DNA of 22,148 nt from Collinsella sp. AF23-2 (GTDB taxonomy: Bacteria > Actinomycetota > Coriobacteriia > Coriobacteriales > Coriobacteriaceae). The translations under genes were made by a program, and so were the position numbers. This document shows, one piece after another, positions 13,696 to 20,489 of the stretch. Location of the stretch: NCBI RefSeq assembly GCF_003459245.1, contig NZ_QRVG01000013.1:44623-66770 (forward strand). The letters are read 5' to 3'. Numbering within the stretch: position 1 is the first letter of the stretch; the number at the start of each line of letters is the position of its first letter. The notes under the pieces were generated by a model. The model saw only the letters and a program-made list of their open reading frames with translations, did no database searches and was not told where the DNA came from.

Positions 13696-13746
13696 CTAAT
13701 GCAAACAACGGCGCTGCCCAGCCAGCTACAACTTGGGCTGCCGTCG
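13667..13746 (-). ncRNA. Candidate antisense RNA (antitoxin) convergent to the small peptide gene
   Basis: A promoter-like sequence on the complement predicts an RNA starting near 13746 and running leftwards across the 3' end of the peptide mRNA, ending near the shared hairpin (about 80 nt). Its 5' sequence (GACGGCAG, then GGGCAGCGCC) repeats words at the 5' end of the peptide mRNA, as in par/fst-like loci. Boundaries are estimates. Confidence 0.4.
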
Positions 13747-13751
13747 ACACT

Positions 13752-13780
13752 ATTCTACCCACGAATGACATTTTGGACAA
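13752..13780 (-). promoter_or_regulatory. Candidate promoter for the convergent antisense RNA
   Basis: On the complement, TTGTCC (13780-13775), a 17-nt spacer, then TAGAAT (13757-13752). Spacing is ideal, and the -10 equals that of the opposing peptide gene. Confidence 0.55.
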
Positions 13781-13811
13781 TCGGTAATGCCGCTCCAAAA
13801 GCCAGGCGGGT

Positions 13812-13840
13812 TGTGACAAAGGGACTGCCCCCTCGTCACA
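13812..13840. repeat. GGGACAG-type hairpin repeat, copy D (degenerate)
   Basis: TGTGAC (13812-13817) and GTCACA (13835-13840) flank AAAGGGACTGCCCCCTC. It is a diverged relative of copy C, 408 bp away, with outer arms kept and the inner stem partly lost. Confidence 0.7.
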
Positions 13841-13875
13841 TTCCAAATATTGCCTTTACGTGTTGGTACACACGG

Positions 13876-13911
13876 TGTGCAATAATACTCGCACTGTGCA
13901 ATAGCGCACAG
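13876..13911. promoter_or_regulatory. Repeated and inverted sites upstream of the second TetR gene
   Basis: TGTGCAATA occurs twice, at 13876-13884 and 13895-13903, 19 bp apart. CTGTGC-AATAGC-GCACAG is a perfect dyad at 13894-13911, and CACAC-G-GTGTG (13869-13879) is another just upstream. All lie 20-65 bp before the TTG start, a plausible autoregulatory operator region. Confidence 0.45.
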
Positions 13912-13932
13912 GCTGAGTAACAAGGAGGACGC

Positions 13933-14643
13933 TTGTCCCAGCTCGAGAAATGCGATCGCCGGTCCCTTCGCTCGCAGCGTGCCCTTCGCCAGGCACTTGC
14001 CAGCGAGCTTGCCGAAAGCGGCGACCTTTCGCGCATTAATGTCGCGTCGCTCACCGAGCGCGCTGGCCTTACGCGCCGCACGTTCTATTCGCACTACCGC
14101 GATATCCCCGACTTTATCAATCAAATCGAGGACGGCTTGCTGGCCGAGATCCGTGAGCGCATTGAGCTCATCACCGCAGCTCAGCTGCCCGATCTCTATC
14201 ACAATATCGACGAGCTCGAGCCGGCGCCCGGTTCGGTTGAGCTGCTGCGTTATCTTGCGGCCAACCGCGACTTAATCGGTGCGCTGCTGGGTCCGGGCGG
14301 CGACCAGGCCTTCATTAAAAGGATCATCGACACCGCGCGTGAGGCTGTGGTGCCGCGTGCGAAGACGGGCATTTTGGGCCTGGCGCTGGGCACGTTCTTT
14401 GACTACTACGTCACCTACGTCGTGAGCGCCGAGGTTGGCATGATTCAGCGCTGGTTTGAGCGTGGGCTCACCGAATCGCCCGAGGCCATGGCGCGCATTA
14501 TGACGGTGCTCGCTTTTGTGCGCCCTGGCGACCTGTATGGCCAACCCATCGATATCAACGTGCCGGAATACGGCATGAAGTTATTGAATTTGCAGCTCGA
14601 GGACGCGGCCGACACCGCCGCAACCGTCGAGTCCAACAACTAA
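13933..14643 (+). CDS. TetR-family transcriptional regulator linked to the activase gene
   Basis: A 236-aa protein starting at TTG 13933, supported by a strong AAGGAGGA just upstream; no ATG is better placed. The N-terminus has the TetR fold: RSQRALRQALASELAESG, then a helix-turn-helix in VASLTERAGLTRRTFYSHY (about 38-56), followed by DIPDFI. The ligand-binding part (60-200) has no named subfamily. The C-terminal end (200-236) is acidic. Its stop is 11 nt before the start of the 1591-aa activase, so they form an operon, and repeated sites upstream suggest self-control. The likely signal is a metabolite tied to the dehydratase-type enzyme, but nothing in the sequence names it. Confidence 0.9.
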   Translation: MSQLEKCDRRSLRSQRALRQALASELAESGDLSRINVASLTERAGLTRRTFYSHYRDIPDFINQIEDGLLAEIRERIELITAAQLPDLYHNIDELEPAPGSVELLRYLAANRDLIGALLGPGGDQAFIKRIIDTAREAVVPRAKTGILGLALGTFFDYYVTYVVSAEVGMIQRWFERGLTESPEAMARIMTVLAFVRPGDLYGQPIDINVPEYGMKLLNLQLEDAADTAATVESNN

Positions 14644-14654
14644 GAGGAGAGACA

Positions 14655-17600
14655 ATGAGCAAACTCGTCGAGGGCGTCAAGGACCGCATGGTCGCCGCCG
14701 CACGCGAGGCCGCGCCCGCCGTGGTGGACGCCGCACAGAAGGCTGCGACCGCTGCTGCCGAGAAAGTCGCCGAGGCAGTTGCCGATGCCAAGAACGCGGC
14801 AGGGGAGACGTCCGCCGCTAGCGAGCTCGCCGCCGAGCCCGTAACCGCCGCCCACGCCCCCGAAGGCGCGATCTTCAACCCCGAGAACGCCCGCGGCAAC
14901 CTGCACCTGGGCATCGACGTGGGCTCCACCACCGTCAAGCTCGCCGTGCTCAATGACGACAACCAAATTGTCTACGCCAAGTACCAGCGCCATCACACCG
15001 ATGTCCGTGCCTGCGCCCGCGACCTGTTCGAGGGTGCTGCGACCGTGCTGCCGACGGCCCAGATGACCTGCGCCATTACCGGCTCGGGCGGCCTGCTGCT
15101 GTCCCAGTGGCTCGACCTGGAGTTTGTCCAGGAGGTCATCGCCAGCAAGCGTGCCGTCGAGACCCTCATTCCGGCCACCGATGTCGCCATCGAGCTGGGC
15201 GGCGAGGACGCCAAGATCATCTACTTTGACAACGGCATCGAGCAGCGCATGAACGGCACCTGCGCCGGCGGTACGGGCGCGTTCATCGACCAGATGGCAA
15301 CCCTGCTGCACACCGACGCGAGCGGCCTCAACGAGCTCGCGGCCAACGCGACCACCATCTATCCCATCGCCAGTCGCTGCGGCGTATTTGCCAAGACCGA
15401 CGTGCAACCGCTGCTCAACGAGGGTGCCCGTCCCGAGGATGTGGCCGCCTCCATCTTCCAGGCCGTCGTGACCCAGACCATCTCGGGTCTGGCGTGCGGT
15501 CGCCCCATCCGCGGCAACGTCGCCTTCCTTGGCGGCCCGCTGCAGTACCTCTCCGAGCTGCGCCACCGCTTCTACCTCACGCTCAACCTGGACGAGGAGC
15601 ACCGCATTGTGCCCCAAAACGCCCACCTGTTTGTGGCAAGCGGCGCCGCCATGGCGCACGAGTCCAACAAGCTCAGCACGTTCCCGCAGCTCATTGAGGC
15701 CATCGATGCCCTGGGTGACACACAGGGTGCCGAGGTCGAGCGCCTGGACCCGCTCTTTGCCACCGACGAGGACTTTGCCGAGTTCAAGACCCGCCACGAC
15801 ACCGAGGTCGTCCCCAAGGGCAAGCTCGACGGCTACACCGGCCGCGTGTTCATCGGCATCGACGCCGGCTCCACCACCATGAAGGCCGCGCTCGTGGGCG
15901 AGGACGGTCAGCTGCTGCACACTTGGTATGGCAACAACAACGGTGACATCCTGGGCACGGCCAAGGTCATCATGGCCGATTTCTACAACCATATCCCCGC
16001 GGGCTGCACCATCGGCCACGTGACCACCACGGGCTATGGCGAGGCGCTGCTCATCGAGGCCCTCAAGGCCGACTCCGGCGAGATCGAGACCGTTGCGCAC
16101 CTGCGCGGAGCCAAGGCGTTCCTGCCCGGCGTCGAGTTCATTCTGGACATTGGCGGCCAGGACATGAAATGCCTGCGCGTCAAGGACGGCGTCATCGAGC
16201 ACATCATGCTCAACGAGGCCTGCTCGTCGGGTTGCGGTAGCTTTATCGAGAGCTTCGCCGTCTCTATGAACATGGACGTGCGCGCGTTCGCCAACGCTGC
16301 CATCCATGCCAAGGCCCCGGTCGACCTGGGCAGCCGCTGCACGGTCTTTATGAACTCGCGCGTCAAGCAGGCGCAAAAGGAAGGCGCCACGGTGGGCGAC
16401 ATTGCGGCCGGCCTGTCCTATTCCGTTATCAAGAACGCCCTGTTCAAGGTCATTAAGCTGCGCGACCCCAAGGAGATCGGCAGCCAGGTGATCGTCCAGG
16501 GCGGCACCTTTATGTCCGATGCCACGCTGCGCGCGTTTGAGCAGCTCACCGGCGTTCATGCCGTGCGTCCCGACATCGCCGGCTGCATGGGCGCCTACGG
16601 TGCGGCCCTGCTCGCCCGCGATCGCGCCGGCGCCGACGGCACCTCGACCATCCTTTCGGCCGAGGACATTGCGCACCTCACCGTGACGCAAAAGCATGTC
16701 CGCTGCGGCCGTTGCTCCAACAACTGCCAGCTCACCGTTAACGACTTTGGCGGCGGCAGGCGCTTTATCACCGGCAACCGCTGCGAGAAGGGCGCCGGCC
16801 ACAAAAAGCAAAAGACTGAGGCCCCCAACCTTTTCAAAAAGAAAAACGAGCTGCTCTTTAACCGCGAGGTGCTGAGTCCCGACGAGGCCCCGCGCGGCAC
16901 CGTGGGTATCCCGCGCGCGCTCAACATGTACGAGAACTACCCCTTCTGGCACGCGTTCTTTACGCGCTTGGGCTTTAGCGTGCAGCTGTCTGACCAGTCG
17001 AGCAAAAAGACCTACCAGGCGGGCATCGAGTCCATGCCGTCCGAAAGCGTGTGCTATCCGGCTAAGATGAGCCACGGCCATGTGATGAACCTTATCGACC
17101 GCGATGTCGACTTCATTTGGATGCCGTGCGTGCGTTGGGAGCGCAAGGAGGATCCGACCGCCGGTAACTGCTACAACTGCCCCATCGTCATGAGCTACCC
17201 CACGGCGCTGGCGCTCAATATTGACGAGATTCGCGAGCAGAACATCGAGTTCCTGTACCCGTTTGTGCCGTATCATGACAAGACCGAGCTCAAGCGCCGC
17301 CTGTACCAGGTGCTCGCCGTCGACCGTGTGGCCGATGCGCAAGCCGGTCGCGGCTGCGTGCGTGGACCCAAGATCACGCGCTCCGAGGTCGATGCCGCCG
17401 TCAACGCCGCCTTTGAGGCCGATGCGCGTTTCCACGAGGACATCCAGACTATGGGCGAGGAGGCTCTTAAGTGGGTCGAGGACCACGGTGGCCACGGCAT
17501 TGTGCTCGCCGGCCGCCCCTACCACAACGACCCCGAGATCAACCATGCCCTGCCCGAGCTTATCTCGAGCTTTGGCTTTGCGGTCTTTACCGAGGATTCG

Positions 17601-19430
17601 CTTGCGCACCTGGTGAAGCCCGAGCGTCCGATTCGCGTCGTCGACCAGTGGATGTACCACAGCCGCCTGTACGCCGTCGCCCGTTTTGTGACGATGCGCA
17701 ACGACCTGGACCTGATCCAGCTCAACTCCTTCGGCTGCGGCCTCGATGCCCTGACCACCGACCAGGTGCAGGAGATCCTGGAGGCCAGTGGCAAGATCTA
17801 CACCGTGCTCAAGATCGACGAGGTGTCCAACCTGGGTGCTGCGCGCATCCGAATCCGCTCGCTCATGGCGGCGCTCAAGGACCAGGAGGCCGAGCGCTTG
17901 GCCGAGGCCACGGCCGCGGGCGAGGTCTTTGAGCAGGGCGATGCCGCGCCGGTGGCGCCCTCCACGGATGCCCCCGCGTTCGCGAGCCGCAAGTACACGT
18001 TCGAGGCACAGCGTGAGAGCGCCACGACCGCATGGCCCAAGGTGCCCTTTACCGAGCAGATGCGCGATGAGGGCTACACCATCCTGTGTCCGCAGATGGC
18101 GCCGATCCACTTTGACCTGGTCAAAGAGGTGTTTCGCGGTGCCGGCTACAACTTGGAGCTGCTGCCCTCGACCGACCACGATGCCGTCGAGGCCGGCCTG
18201 CGCTACGTGAACAACGACATCTGCTATCCGTCGATCCTGGTGACCGGCCAGATTATGGAGGCCATTGAGAGCGGTCGGTACGACCTGTCCAAGACGGCCG
18301 TGGTTATCAGCCAGACCGGCGGCGGCTGCCGTGCCACCAACTACATCGCACTCATCCGCAAGGCGCTGCGCGAGAGCGGTCACCCCGAGATTCCGGTGAT
18401 CTCGCTTTCGGCTGTGGCGCTCGGCGAAGACAACCCCGGCTTTAAGCTGACGCCGGCGCTGCTTAAGCAGGCGGTCTACGCGGTGCTCTTCGGCGACGTG
18501 ATGATGCAGATGCTCTACCGCTGCCGCCCGTACGAGGTCACGCCCGGCGCCGCTAACGCGCTCTACGAGCAGTACATGGCGCGCGCCCGCAAGCTGGCGC
18601 CCAAGTTCAACCGCCACAACTACACCAAGCTGTGCCGCGAGGCCATCCGCGCGTTTGACACCATGCCGCTTGTGGGCGAGGGTACCAAGCCGCGCGTGGG
18701 CGTGGTCGGCGAGATTCTGGTCAAGTTCCACCCCACAGCCAACAACCACGTGGTTGACGTTATCGAGCGCGAGGGCTGCGAGGCAGTGGTGCCGGGCCTG
18801 CTCGACTTCTTCCTGTACTCCATGAGCAACGCCGAGCTGCAGAAGGACGAGCTGGGTAGCTCTGCTACAACGCGTGCGGGCATGCAGGCGCTCATCAAGC
18901 TCGTGGACTGGATGCGCACGCCGGTGGAGGAAATGCTCGAAAAGTCCCGCCGCTTTGAGGCGCCCGAGCGCATCGGCACCATGGCCGACAAGGCCCGCAC
19001 GGTGCTTTCGGTGTGCAACAACATGGGCGAGGGTTGGTTGCTCACGGCCGAGATGCTCGACCTGATCGACCATGGCGCGCCCAACATCATCTGCACGCAG
19101 CCCTTCGCGTGCCTGCCCAACCACGTGGTGGGTAAGGCCGTGATCAAGGAGCTGCGCCGGCAGCACCCTGAGAGCAACATTGTCGCGGTGGACTACGACC
19201 CCGGTGCATCCGAGGTCAACCAGCTCAACCGCATTAAGCTCATGATCAGCGTGGCCAAGGAGAACATGCGCGCCGGCAAGGGCTTTAAGCTCGAGAAGGT
19301 GGCGCCGCTCGCGATGGACGAGGTCACCGGCCAGATGCGTGCCCATGATGGCTGCGTGAGCTGCGGACCGGCCAGCGAGGAGGCCGTTGCATCGGTCGCC
19401 AAGCGTCTGGGACGCGGCATTAAGAAGTAG
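14655..19430 (+). CDS. Giant acyl-CoA dehydratase activase / 2-hydroxyglutaryl-CoA dehydratase-like fusion protein
   Basis: A 1591-aa cytoplasmic iron-sulfur protein. Residues 1-70 are an Ala-rich helical extension. Two BadF/BcrA/HgdC-type ATPase domains follow: the first has GIDVGSTTVK (86-95), GGEDAK, Cys203 in NGTCAGGTG and Cys242 in ASRCGVF. The second has GIDAGSTTMK (401-410), GGQDMK, Cys523 in NEACSSGCG and Cys562 in GSRCTVF. These cysteines match the [4Fe-4S] ligands of HgdC activators. A Cys cluster (684, 687, 691, 710) follows, then a DUF2229-like region from about 753 (PRALNMYENYPFWHAFF), and a C-terminal HgdB-like part (ILCPQMAP from about 1143, NNDICYPS with Cys1190, GGGCRATNY with Cys1225), ending in CVSC (1567-1570). 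Related proteins couple ATP hydrolysis to electron injection for radical dehydration of acyl-CoA; the actual substrate of this fusion class is not known. SD AGAGGAG. Confidence 0.93.
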   Translation: MSKLVEGVKDRMVAAAREAAPAVVDAAQKAATAAAEKVAEAVADAKNAAGETSAASELAAEPVTAAHAPEGAIFNPENARGNLHLGIDVGSTTVKLAVLNDDNQIVYAKYQRHHTDVRACARDLFEGAATVLPTAQMTCAITGSGGLLLSQWLDLEFVQEVIASKRAVETLIPATDVAIELGGEDAKIIYFDNGIEQRMNGTCAGGTGAFIDQMATLLHTDASGLNELAANATTIYPIASRCGVFAKTDVQPLLNEGARPEDVAASIFQAVVTQTISGLACGRPIRGNVAFLGGPLQYLSELRHRFYLTLNLDEEHRIVPQNAHLFVASGAAMAHESNKLSTFPQLIEAIDALGDTQGAEVERLDPLFATDEDFAEFKTRHDTEVVPKGKLDGYTGRVFIGIDAGSTTMKAALVGEDGQLLHTWYGNNNGDILGTAKVIMADFYNHIPAGCTIGHVTTTGYGEALLIEALKADSGEIETVAHLRGAKAFLPGVEFILDIGGQDMKCLRVKDGVIEHIMLNEACSSGCGSFIESFAVSMNMDVRAFANAAIHAKAPVDLGSRCTVFMNSRVKQAQKEGATVGDIAAGLSYSVIKNALFKVIKLRDPKEIGSQVIVQGGTFMSDATLRAFEQLTGVHAVRPDIAGCMGAYGAALLARDRAGADGTSTILSAEDIAHLTVTQKHVRCGRCSNNCQLTVNDFGGGRRFITGNRCEKGAGHKKQKTEAPNLFKKKNELLFNREVLSPDEAPRGTVGIPRALNMYENYPFWHAFFTRLGFSVQLSDQSSKKTYQAGIESMPSESVCYPAKMSHGHVMNLIDRDVDFIWMPCVRWERKEDPTAGNCYNCPIVMSYPTALALNIDEIREQNIEFLYPFVPYHDKTELKRRLYQVLAVDRVADAQAGRGCVRGPKITRSEVDAAVNAAFEADARFHEDIQTMGEEALKWVEDHGGHGIVLAGRPYHNDPEINHALPELISSFGFAVFTEDSLAHLVKPERPIRVVDQWMYHSRLYAVARFVTMRNDLDLIQLNSFGCGLDALTTDQVQEILEASGKIYTVLKIDEVSNLGAARIRIRSLMAALKDQEAERLAEATAAGEVFEQGDAAPVAPSTDAPAFASRKYTFEAQRESATTAWPKVPFTEQMRDEGYTILCPQMAPIHFDLVKEVFRGAGYNLELLPSTDHDAVEAGLRYVNNDICYPSILVTGQIMEAIESGRYDLSKTAVVISQTGGGCRATNYIALIRKALRESGHPEIPVISLSAVALGEDNPGFKLTPALLKQAVYAVLFGDVMMQMLYRCRPYEVTPGAANALYEQYMARARKLAPKFNRHNYTKLCREAIRAFDTMPLVGEGTKPRVGVVGEILVKFHPTANNHVVDVIEREGCEAVVPGLLDFFLYSMSNAELQKDELGSSATTRAGMQALIKLVDWMRTPVEEMLEKSRRFEAPERIGTMADKARTVLSVCNNMGEGWLLTAEMLDLIDHGAPNIICTQPFACLPNHVVGKAVIKELRRQHPESNIVAVDYDPGASEVNQLNRIKLMISVAKENMRAGKGFKLEKVAPLAMDEVTGQMRAHDGCVSCGPASEEAVASVAKRLGRGIKK

Positions 19431-19459
19431 TTGGCCTGCTTTGGGCTAGATATGAGGCA

Positions 19460-19495
19460 AACGGGTGGTAGCCGTACCGGCTGCCACTCGTTTTT
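19460..19495 (+). terminator. Strong Rho-independent terminator of the activase operon
   Basis: A 15-bp stem (19460-19474 with 19478-19492, two wobble pairs, 3-nt loop) merges into TTTTTATT. It lies 29 bp after the activase stop. Confidence 0.92.
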
Positions 19496-19547
19496 ATTGC
19501 ACATATGTTGCGTAAATAGCGTTGCAGGCGCCTTCAGCGGACTCGGA

Positions 19548-19678
19548 TTTCGGAAGTATGCGGCAAAATTTGAATAGGCCGAGCACACTGGATATGCCCA
19601 AGCTTTGTACCTGCGGTTTTATTGGTGAAAAACCGGGGTGTGCTCGAGGGCTCCGGAATTTGCCGCATACTTCCGAAA
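19548..19678. repeat. 131-bp MITE-like element with 20-bp perfect terminal inverted repeats
   Basis: Positions 19548-19567 (TTTCGGAAGTATGCGGCAAA) are the exact reverse complement of 19659-19678. Nested inside are CGAGCACAC (19580-19588) with GTGTGCTCG (19638-19646), and an inner hairpin CGGTTTT/AAAACCG around 19613-19635. There is no coding frame of note within it. It could be a non-autonomous mobile element or a structured RNA. No target-site duplication was recognised at its borders. The rest of the gap 19496-19871 contains no gene that can be supported. Confidence 0.8.
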
Positions 19679-19790
19679 ACAACGTCTCGGTGGCACCAAA
19701 AATTGCCTCCAGAACCCTGAGATAATGAACATATGTAGCCGTTCGCCGCAAATTATCGTCCGTTCATGGAACCTATCTCCAACGAGTTGT

Positions 19791-19802
19791 AACCATATGG
19801 TT
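19791..19802. promoter_or_regulatory. 12-bp palindrome upstream of the small membrane protein gene
   Basis: AACCATATGGTT is a perfect palindrome. CATATG also occurs nearby at 19731, 19816 and 19502, giving four copies in about 320 bp. It may be an operator, but A/T-rich palindromes are easy to find. Confidence 0.3.
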
Positions 19803-19871
19803 TGATGTTGGAAACATATGATTGCCGGCAGGCCGTAGGTGACGTTTGCCCTGATATCGGAGGTACCAAGT

Positions 19872-19910
19872 ATGTTTCGTGCTCCGTTAAACAAGTATCG
19901 GGCTGGCTAA
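19872..19910 (+). CDS. 12-codon leader ORF translationally coupled to the next gene
   Basis: ATG 19872 has a strong GGAGG (19859-19863) at 8-nt spacing and encodes MFRAPLNKYRAG. Its stop TAA (19908-19910) is one base before the ATG of the next gene, which has no SD of its own. Ribosomes ending here could restart at 19912. Not visible as a separate gene in usual annotation. Confidence 0.45.
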   Translation: MFRAPLNKYRAG

Positions 19911-19911
19911 C

Positions 19912-20361
19912 ATGAGCCGCCGTTTTGTCTCGATAACCCTTGCAGTGGTCTGCCTGGCTGTGCTCCTGGGCGCTACGGGGATGTTTGCTATAAGTCGAGA
20001 AACATCCTATATGCAGGAATGTGCTTCCGAAGGCTTTGCCATTGATGGTTACTATCGGGATGACAAAACGAGTCGGGAAACCCTGGCTTTTCTTGAGGAG
20101 GACAACTGTCGATGGCAGCTGGTCGACCAAGACGGAATCTGCACAGACGGGCAGTTTAAGCGTACGGATGACCCCAACATCCTGATATTAAAGAAGGAAA
20201 ACGGTGAAGAATTCGGTACGGTCCACGTGGCGTACCTGTCACGCCGACGCGATCAGGGCTTGCTCTACCTATTTAGAGATACCAGGGTGACCCGTTTTTA
20301 TCTGGTGAGTACCGGTCCGGCGTTTACGGTGGAGTCTGGCGATGTCGATGCGGACAGTTGA
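19912..20361 (+). CDS. Small membrane-anchored or secreted protein of unknown function
   Basis: A 149-aa protein with a basic start (MSRR) and one hydrophobic segment (5-27), acting as a signal anchor or signal peptide; no lipobox. The outer part (28-149) is polar, with beta-strand-like patches (RWQLVDQDG, LILKKENG, VHVAYLS, LLYLFRD, RFYLVSTG) and three Cys (37, 66, 77), two of which could form a disulfide. No family recognised. The ATG at 19912 lacks an SD and is the first usable start in frame (stop at 19888), supporting coupling to the leader ORF. It is a lone gene in a gene-poor region with its own terminator. Base composition is less GC-rich than its neighbours, which may hint at later acquisition. 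Confidence 0.75.
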   Translation: MSRRFVSITLAVVCLAVLLGATGMFAISRETSYMQECASEGFAIDGYYRDDKTSRETLAFLEEDNCRWQLVDQDGICTDGQFKRTDDPNILILKKENGEEFGTVHVAYLSRRRDQGLLYLFRDTRVTRFYLVSTGPAFTVESGDVDADS

Positions 20362-20381
20362 TTCACGGCAATAAAACAGCG

Positions 20382-20417
20382 AGCGGGGCACGGACATGAA
20401 TCGCGCCCCGCTTTTTT
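20382..20417. terminator. Terminator between convergent genes (plus strand strong, minus weak)
   Basis: AGCGGGGC (20382-20389) pairs with GCCCCGCT (20405-20412), followed by TTTTTT on the plus strand. On the complement the same stem is followed by a weaker CGCTGTTTTATT, so it may also serve the DUF389 gene ending at 20490. Confidence 0.88.
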
Positions 20418-20489
20418 GCTCGCGGCCTGCGTCGCGTCTGCGCTTCGTTCCGACTCGCGCCTGTGCGCGCATCCATCTCACGTCCCGCA

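Noticed and set aside
13640..13846. 68-codon minus-strand frame across the small peptide locus
   Set aside because: No SD; it crosses the candidate antisense promoter, hairpin and repeat copy D. The plus-strand peptide has a good SD and sensible composition.
14640..19346. Antisense open frame of 1568 codons opposite the activase gene
   Set aside because: Its length follows from the strong GC-rich codon bias of the plus-strand gene, which has clear domains and an SD. The antisense product has no recognisable motif and is a low-complexity mix of His, Arg, Gly and Val.
19501..19737. ACATATGT at both sides of the MITE-like element as target-site duplication
   Set aside because: ACATATGT is itself palindromic, lies 46-51 bp outside the 20-bp termini, and CATATG recurs several times nearby, so the match is not informative.
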